Positions 58,900 through 64,000 of a DNA stretch of 64,000 bases are shown piece after piece (the first letter of the stretch is position 1; the number at the start of each line of letters is the position of its first letter). The position numbers were made by a program, and so were the translations under genes. Source of the stretch: Megaleporinus macrocephalus (taxonomy: Eukaryota > Chordata > Actinopteri > Characiformes > Anostomidae); assembly GCA_021613375.1 (NCBI GenBank), contig CM038720.1, forward strand, positions 19,367,215 to 19,431,214. Direction: 5' to 3'. The notes under the pieces were generated by a model. The model was not told the origin of the DNA, ran no database searches, and saw only the letters and a program-made list of their open reading frames with translations.

Positions 58900-61800
58900 A
58901 AACTGTTTCATAGTAAACCACTCTGAATGACTTTTTTGTACATCCAAACAATTTACTGGGAAACATGGCAGAGAATAATAAGTATTAAGATAGCAAAATC
59001 ACTGTGAGTAAAGTTTTCTGCTTTAATAGTATCTATTTGTACACTCTTAAAATAGAAAGGTAAACAGAAAATAGAAAAGTTTTTGGAGTTATGCTATTAA
59101 AAATCCAGAAGAACAGTTTAATATTTGAGGTTTTGCAAGATGAAATGAAAGTGTATTTAATTAAGCCCGATCTTCAGTCCAGGTATAGGAGTGTCTGGAC
59201 CCTCGCTAATCCTGTAGGACAGCAAGACCAAGCCAGCCCAAGCTTGTGGTGGTGAAGAGAGAGGAGGGAAGCATTGGAAACTCAACACCTGAAGCAGTAG
59301 AACAGGTACATAAGTTAAACCATTTTATAGACAGGAGAAGGCCAGCAATTGGTCAGAAGTGCCAAAGCTTGCTCTAAAGCTTCCTGTTTTTGGTTCCTTT
59401 AATACATTGGGACCTTTAATAAATGGCTCTTTGGAATACCTTTGCTGTAAGTGAGTTCTGTGCATGTGAAAAACCTTGTTTAGGTTCGAATCTCTATTTA
59501 CATGTTTAGTTAACTTTAGTTTTAAGAACCATTTAACAGCGTAAAAACTACTTGTATTTTATTTCATTTTACTTGATGTTAAAGTCAGGTTTACACTTAA
59601 CAGTGTGAAGTATTATGGAAAACGTAAACATTTAGGTTGACAGTGAGGGGTTGAGACTCTAAGGGGTTAACATGCTCAGTGGGATGTGTTTGTTTGAGCA
59701 GAGCTTGAAGTCCCCCAGTGAAAGGTGCACACATTAGGGAAAGTAGGCCTGACTGTGTGGTTAAAGCGCACACAGGAAACTCACATCACTAATGAGGGGG
59801 TGCAGAGGAGAGAGAGCCTAATAACCATAATGATGACACACATGGTTGTGCTTCCTCTGACACGTGGTTGTTCTTCCTCCTAGTGTGTGCGTGAGGTGGC
59901 AAAACATGATGCTGTCGCTGAAGAAAACACAACTGAGTAAAAAAAAGACAAGTAGTTTTAAAGCGGGTTAACACTACTGTTCCAAAATTTTTCAACAGTA
60001 TAAATCCGGGAGGGTAGCAGATGATTATGTAGTTACAAATCATTAAAACACTGTCAGAAAGAAAGGATACATGCTGGTAATGCTTATGGCCAACTGGGTT
60101 AATTAATCGAGTTACATTACTGTCACTTTCCCAGAGGAACTGGGTATATTTGTAAAATTACGACTGTGTGCATGTTTTTCTGTTGTTTGCTATCTTATCT
60201 TTCTCTTTCTGGTTCCACCTGCCCTTTTTAGTAGGATCAGTGCTTCTACTTGGCTGCAGCAGGGGGCGCTCCAGCTATATACAGGCATAGGAAAAGCAAC
60301 ATGATGTTGCCACTAAGAGATGGGTTTGATCTGGGTGGTGGAAGAGTGAGTGGCCTTTCCACCATCCACATCAAACTCAGCTCTTATGTGCTTATATATT
60401 CTTAATTGGTCCCTGATGTGCCTTGTAATGAGTAACGTAACTCCTGTTTTGTCCCTCCTGCTAGGTTTGGTTCAGACAGACAGGGTAGTTCATTGTAGTT
60501 TTATTTCCATCCTGCGTAACCTGGTTTAATTTTATTTCTAGATGGTTTTGGGTATTAGCTCTCACATGAAGCCATTTTCCTTATCTTATTTTATCTACAT
60601 TGCATCTAATTTAACCTCACAGCATGGCTGCTACTTACAGGTTGCTATTGGGATTGTGATGCTAATAAAGGTGAAACTGCTTCCTTGCTCTGTGTCTTTA
60701 GTCCTTAAGCGTCTACAAAGTGTTGTGAAAGAGGAACAGCAACATTACAAAGTGGTAAATGCTTTACTGTTCTAGCTTTTAAATAATACATATATTTTGC
60801 AAAACAACATTGAAATAAGTGTTTATATAAAAAAAGGAAGTTATTATGTAAAACATAACAATATGCTGTAATAAGTCAAAATCACTTTTGTAAACATAAT
60901 CAAAATGTTTTTCAAATGTTAAATAAAATGAAATTGTATATATAATACAATTAACACTTTTTCCCATTGTTTTAGGTTTGGCGATGATTCTGGTGTAAAG
61001 ACTGATCTTTAACAACTGTTCCTGTAAAAGTCACTGTCAGTGTTTGACCAGCAGGTGCCAGCAGTTCCTTATAAAATGTCTTTAGTGTGTCCCAGTGTGA
61101 ACTGAGTTGTTTTCTCCTCCTCTGCTCAACCTCGCCGTTACGTTTTCTGTGTGTAATATAAACCACGAATGGAAGAATAGTAATTAGGGATGGGTGAGGA
61201 TGAGTGTGGAACTTGCAAAACATTCAAAGTATTGCAGGAGATCTGGGACACAGTTCTCTACAGTCTGAACTTTCAGTGGTTCTTCAGAACGTCCGGTCTG
61301 AATACTGTCTGTACATTGTAGCTTGATAAGATTGATGCAAATGATCCAGTCAGCCCCACATTAGCCACTAGCTGTAACTTCTAATGGATGTTAGTTACAT
61401 TAGCTTTTAATTGTTTTTGTTTATTATGTACAAACACTTAGGGCAAATATTACAAATAGAGCATAGGTTAAAAAAATAAGGTTGAGCAGTAAAACCAAAA
61501 ACACAAACAATAACACAAAAAGAATATATTTTTTAAATAGCTCAATACAGGTCATGTGTAATTAACAAAAACTTGTCAAAGAAAGTCAGCTTATGAAGAT
61601 TTATAAACCAAATGTAGATTTTTCCAAGTATTGAGGGACATTACCTACTTTAGCCTTATAGCTCTAGTGCAGAATTGAAAAAAAGCAAACCTCAGACACA
61701 AAACATGACCCTTAGTATTATACAAGTAAAATTATGTTCATTTATTATGTACTGAATGTTCTTCACGGTATTCACTTTGCAAAAGTCCCAGTGGTATTCT

Positions 61801-64000
61801 GGGGGTCCCATGTCATATAGAACTGGCCTCCTTCACGATAATGTGCTAATACTAACTAATGTAGGGCTAAAGCAACAAAACGTTTTGTTTTCTAGTTTGG
61901 TATGTCCACATAGTAACTGAGATCTTACTTTTCGTCTACTCTTCTGTCTTCAGTTGGAGAAACGAGTAATAATCTACTCTTCCACCAAAGCTCTTGAGAA
62001 ACTGGGCAAGTTATTTTACAGATACACTACAGCATATTGTAAAGTTTTGCAGAAGTGTCCTGGACATAGTTACAGTTGCTAGGCTATGAAGTACAAACTG
62101 AGTGAATCAGTTTACCACAACGCCACCCTGAGGCAGACTAAACAAAGAAACAGCTAACCAACAGCCTCTACCTGAACTCGTTTTTGAGCGTCTATTTTCC
62201 CCAGACTGTTTACACCCTCTTCTTCCAGGATATCTCTGCTTTTTGGGGCCTGAAAAATGTGTATGGCCAGAATTTCTACATTGACCAAATTGTCCCTGAT
62301 TTGGTGTTGCATTTATGTTTATGTTCGCTTTCTACAGTCTGTGCTGTATTGCCCACCCGCTCCCAGTGTTCTCTTTATTTTTTTGAAAAATATTGAATGA
62401 ATATAATTTCAGAGACCCTTTTTTGTTTTAAGACATTAAGGGGGTTCAGGAGGTTCACCCTAGAACCCCCATATTTCGCAAAAAAAATCATGGTGGTATT
62501 GGATGAAATGGTTACTTTACCGGACACACCGGTAGTTGCCTATAGTGTGTGCTGTAGAGGTACTTATGGAGAAGGCTTATGGAGTTCTCCTTGGCAGTGT
62601 GATGATGATAGGTGGCAGCATGTATGCAGTACCAAATGGGTAGTTGTGGTTGTTGTAATAAGGGGAGTAACTGAGGAAATTATTTGAAATTGGAAATATA
62701 GTTTATATATAACGCTTCTCTGTGTCTGAGATCGTTGGAGCCATTGGTGAGCAAAAGGCATCTGAACACTAAATATGTTTGATCAGCCAGGATGTGTTTG
62801 GTGTCCTAAGTTTGCTTCTTTAGTTTTGCACGAGAGCCACAAGGTTAATGTAATGGGTAATGGAAACTTATAGTCAGCAGTTAGCATTGTGCACATTGCA
62901 TGCCTAGATCATTACGTACATAGTCCAAACTGCGTCAAGTTGTTAAGAAATCTTTATGTGGTTTCTAACAGGATACGTATGACATATACTCCCAACACAG
63001 ACTAGCCCAGCTGGTCACCAGCAAAGGCAGCATATTGTTGCTGCCAGAACAAAAACTTGTATGCCCAATCTTGTCATTTTTCAGCCTTCAAGGCGTAGAA
63101 TGAGCATGGACGGAAGTGACGCGCCCCCACCAATATCCATCGATTATTGAATTGTCCCCACAAATAATTTGATCCCCTCCAAAAAAAAACGGATCTGACA
63201 ACGTCTCATTAACCTAGAGGTGCAGAAAGGGTTTAATCACGTTTTCTACTCGTGTCATATGGCCAGTGTGATTGTCTGTGACTGTCACCTGAGACTATGT
63301 AGCTACGTTTGTTGTAGCAGCGCCAGAATTGGAAGAAAAACTTTCCTGTCATATGCGAGACTCATTGGTCAAAATCGAGTGAGGACAGCAGCAAAAAGAA
63401 GAGAATGGACATAAGGAGTTACTTTTTAAAGAAACGTGTAAGTCAAATAAATAGAGTCTATCATAACGTTAATGGCGATGCTAGACTTTGGTGCACAGCA
63501 TACAGCAGGTTAAAATCGTCTGTAGCTATGAATAATAGCTTTGGAAATGTATAGGTCTCCACCAATGTCAAGAGCAAAGCTACACCCTTGCTTCGACATG
63601 ATTTGAAAAATGCCACTTTCATGATGAATGGACTAAAAGAAATCAAAAATGTTTGTTTCCGCTGACTAACAGTTTTGTTCTAATAGCAGCAATGTGTTGT
63701 GTTTTTTGTGCAGCTACACCACCAGAATGGCATTATGCTATTTTTTAGATTTGACCACAAGCCGTTCCACTCAAAAAACTGAAATCTGACATCTGTTAAG
63801 AGACCTACAGCCATTGGCGTAGGAACTGGGGGAGATGGTGTCCCAACCATTATCAGAAACAGGTAAATTTGTCCCACCCAAAAATTAAACCACAGAAAAA
63901 GCGGAAACTGTTAAAAACGCGTTTTGGCAGCCTTCGCAATTCACTCGTTGTGTTTGTTGTTAGCAACATACTCCGGTTGTTAGGTGGTCTTTGTTAAAGT
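58900..64000. other. gene-free right end of the window
   Basis: Apart from the CTCF-like site, I recognise only a short tail of the dispersed AAACCACTCTGAATGACTTTTT repeat at about 58915. Reading frames here are short, lack exon borders and match no family I know. Confidence 0.4.
60256..60270 (+). promoter_or_regulatory. CTCF-type binding motif
   Basis: GCAGCAGGGGGCGCT fits 14 of 15 positions of the core CCASYAGRKGGCRSY. It is isolated in a gene-free region. Confidence 0.5.

Noticed and set aside
59479..59492. GGTTCGAATC, like a tRNA B box
   Set aside because: No A box, anticodon stem or acceptor stem can be drawn upstream, so it is not a tRNA gene.
62397..62687. 96-codon plus-strand frame near the right end
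   Set aside because: Low-complexity valine runs, no domain, no splice signals. Probably non-coding.
1..64000. CRISPR array, bacterial operons or phage genes
   Set aside because: All evenly spaced repeats found are minisatellites or promoter repeats in a eukaryotic genome. No bacterial gene structure is present.

Overview
The window is a piece of vertebrate nuclear DNA, almost certainly from a teleost fish. Evidence: genes are split into short exons with GT/AG junctions and long introns, the gene families are animal-specific, and the spacers are full of Tc1-like transposons, MITEs, a tRNA-derived SINE and LINE reverse-transcriptase fragments of kinds I recognise from fish. Several of these repeats look like those common in otophysan fishes (characins, catfishes), but that is recognition from memory and only a lean.

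Region 1, bases 1-20,840 (+): the 3' part of a large LDL-receptor-family gene. The 5' end lies outside the window. I could join 26 coding segments at splice junctions with consistent phase. They give about 1,732 residues in one frame to a stop at 20837. Order: 20 LDL-receptor class A (LA) repeats, an EGF pair, a first YWTD-type propeller, EGF, a second more divergent propeller, EGF, a 21st LA repeat, a membrane-proximal EGF, a transmembrane helix, and a tail with an FxNxxY endocytosis motif. The best match I know is the fish oocyte vitellogenin receptor Lrp13. LA repeats 1-16 are three copies of a five- or six-repeat cassette.

Region 2, 20,850-31,000: a dead Tc1-like transposon (21034-22237), repeats, then a small gene (26905-28165) encoding an EGF domain plus a membrane helix. 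It looks like a partial duplicate of the 3' end of the receptor gene without the endocytosis motif. Two decayed minisatellites lie beside it.

Region 3, 31,000-42,300: repeat-rich spacer with two intronless claudin genes on the minus strand (35121-35951 and 38125-38856). They are tandem claudin-23-type paralogues.

Region 4, 42,280-54,400: a CCAAT-rich, partly inverted promoter-like region with a perfect CTCF-type motif, then a four-exon mucin-like membrane protein gene, parm1 (43120-54373, +). Its 7.3-kb second intron holds a Tc1-like remnant, a solo-LTR-like element with a 5-bp target duplication, and a LINE fragment.

Region 5, 54,400-64,000: no gene I can support; Tc1-like remnants and a second CTCF-like site.

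The genes do not form a pathway. They encode separate membrane proteins: a lipoprotein receptor, tight-junction proteins and a mucin. The points most worth following are the LA cassette amplification, the EGF-TM minigene derived from the receptor's 3' end, and the repeat-built CCAAT/GC-box promoter architecture shared by the minigene and parm1.
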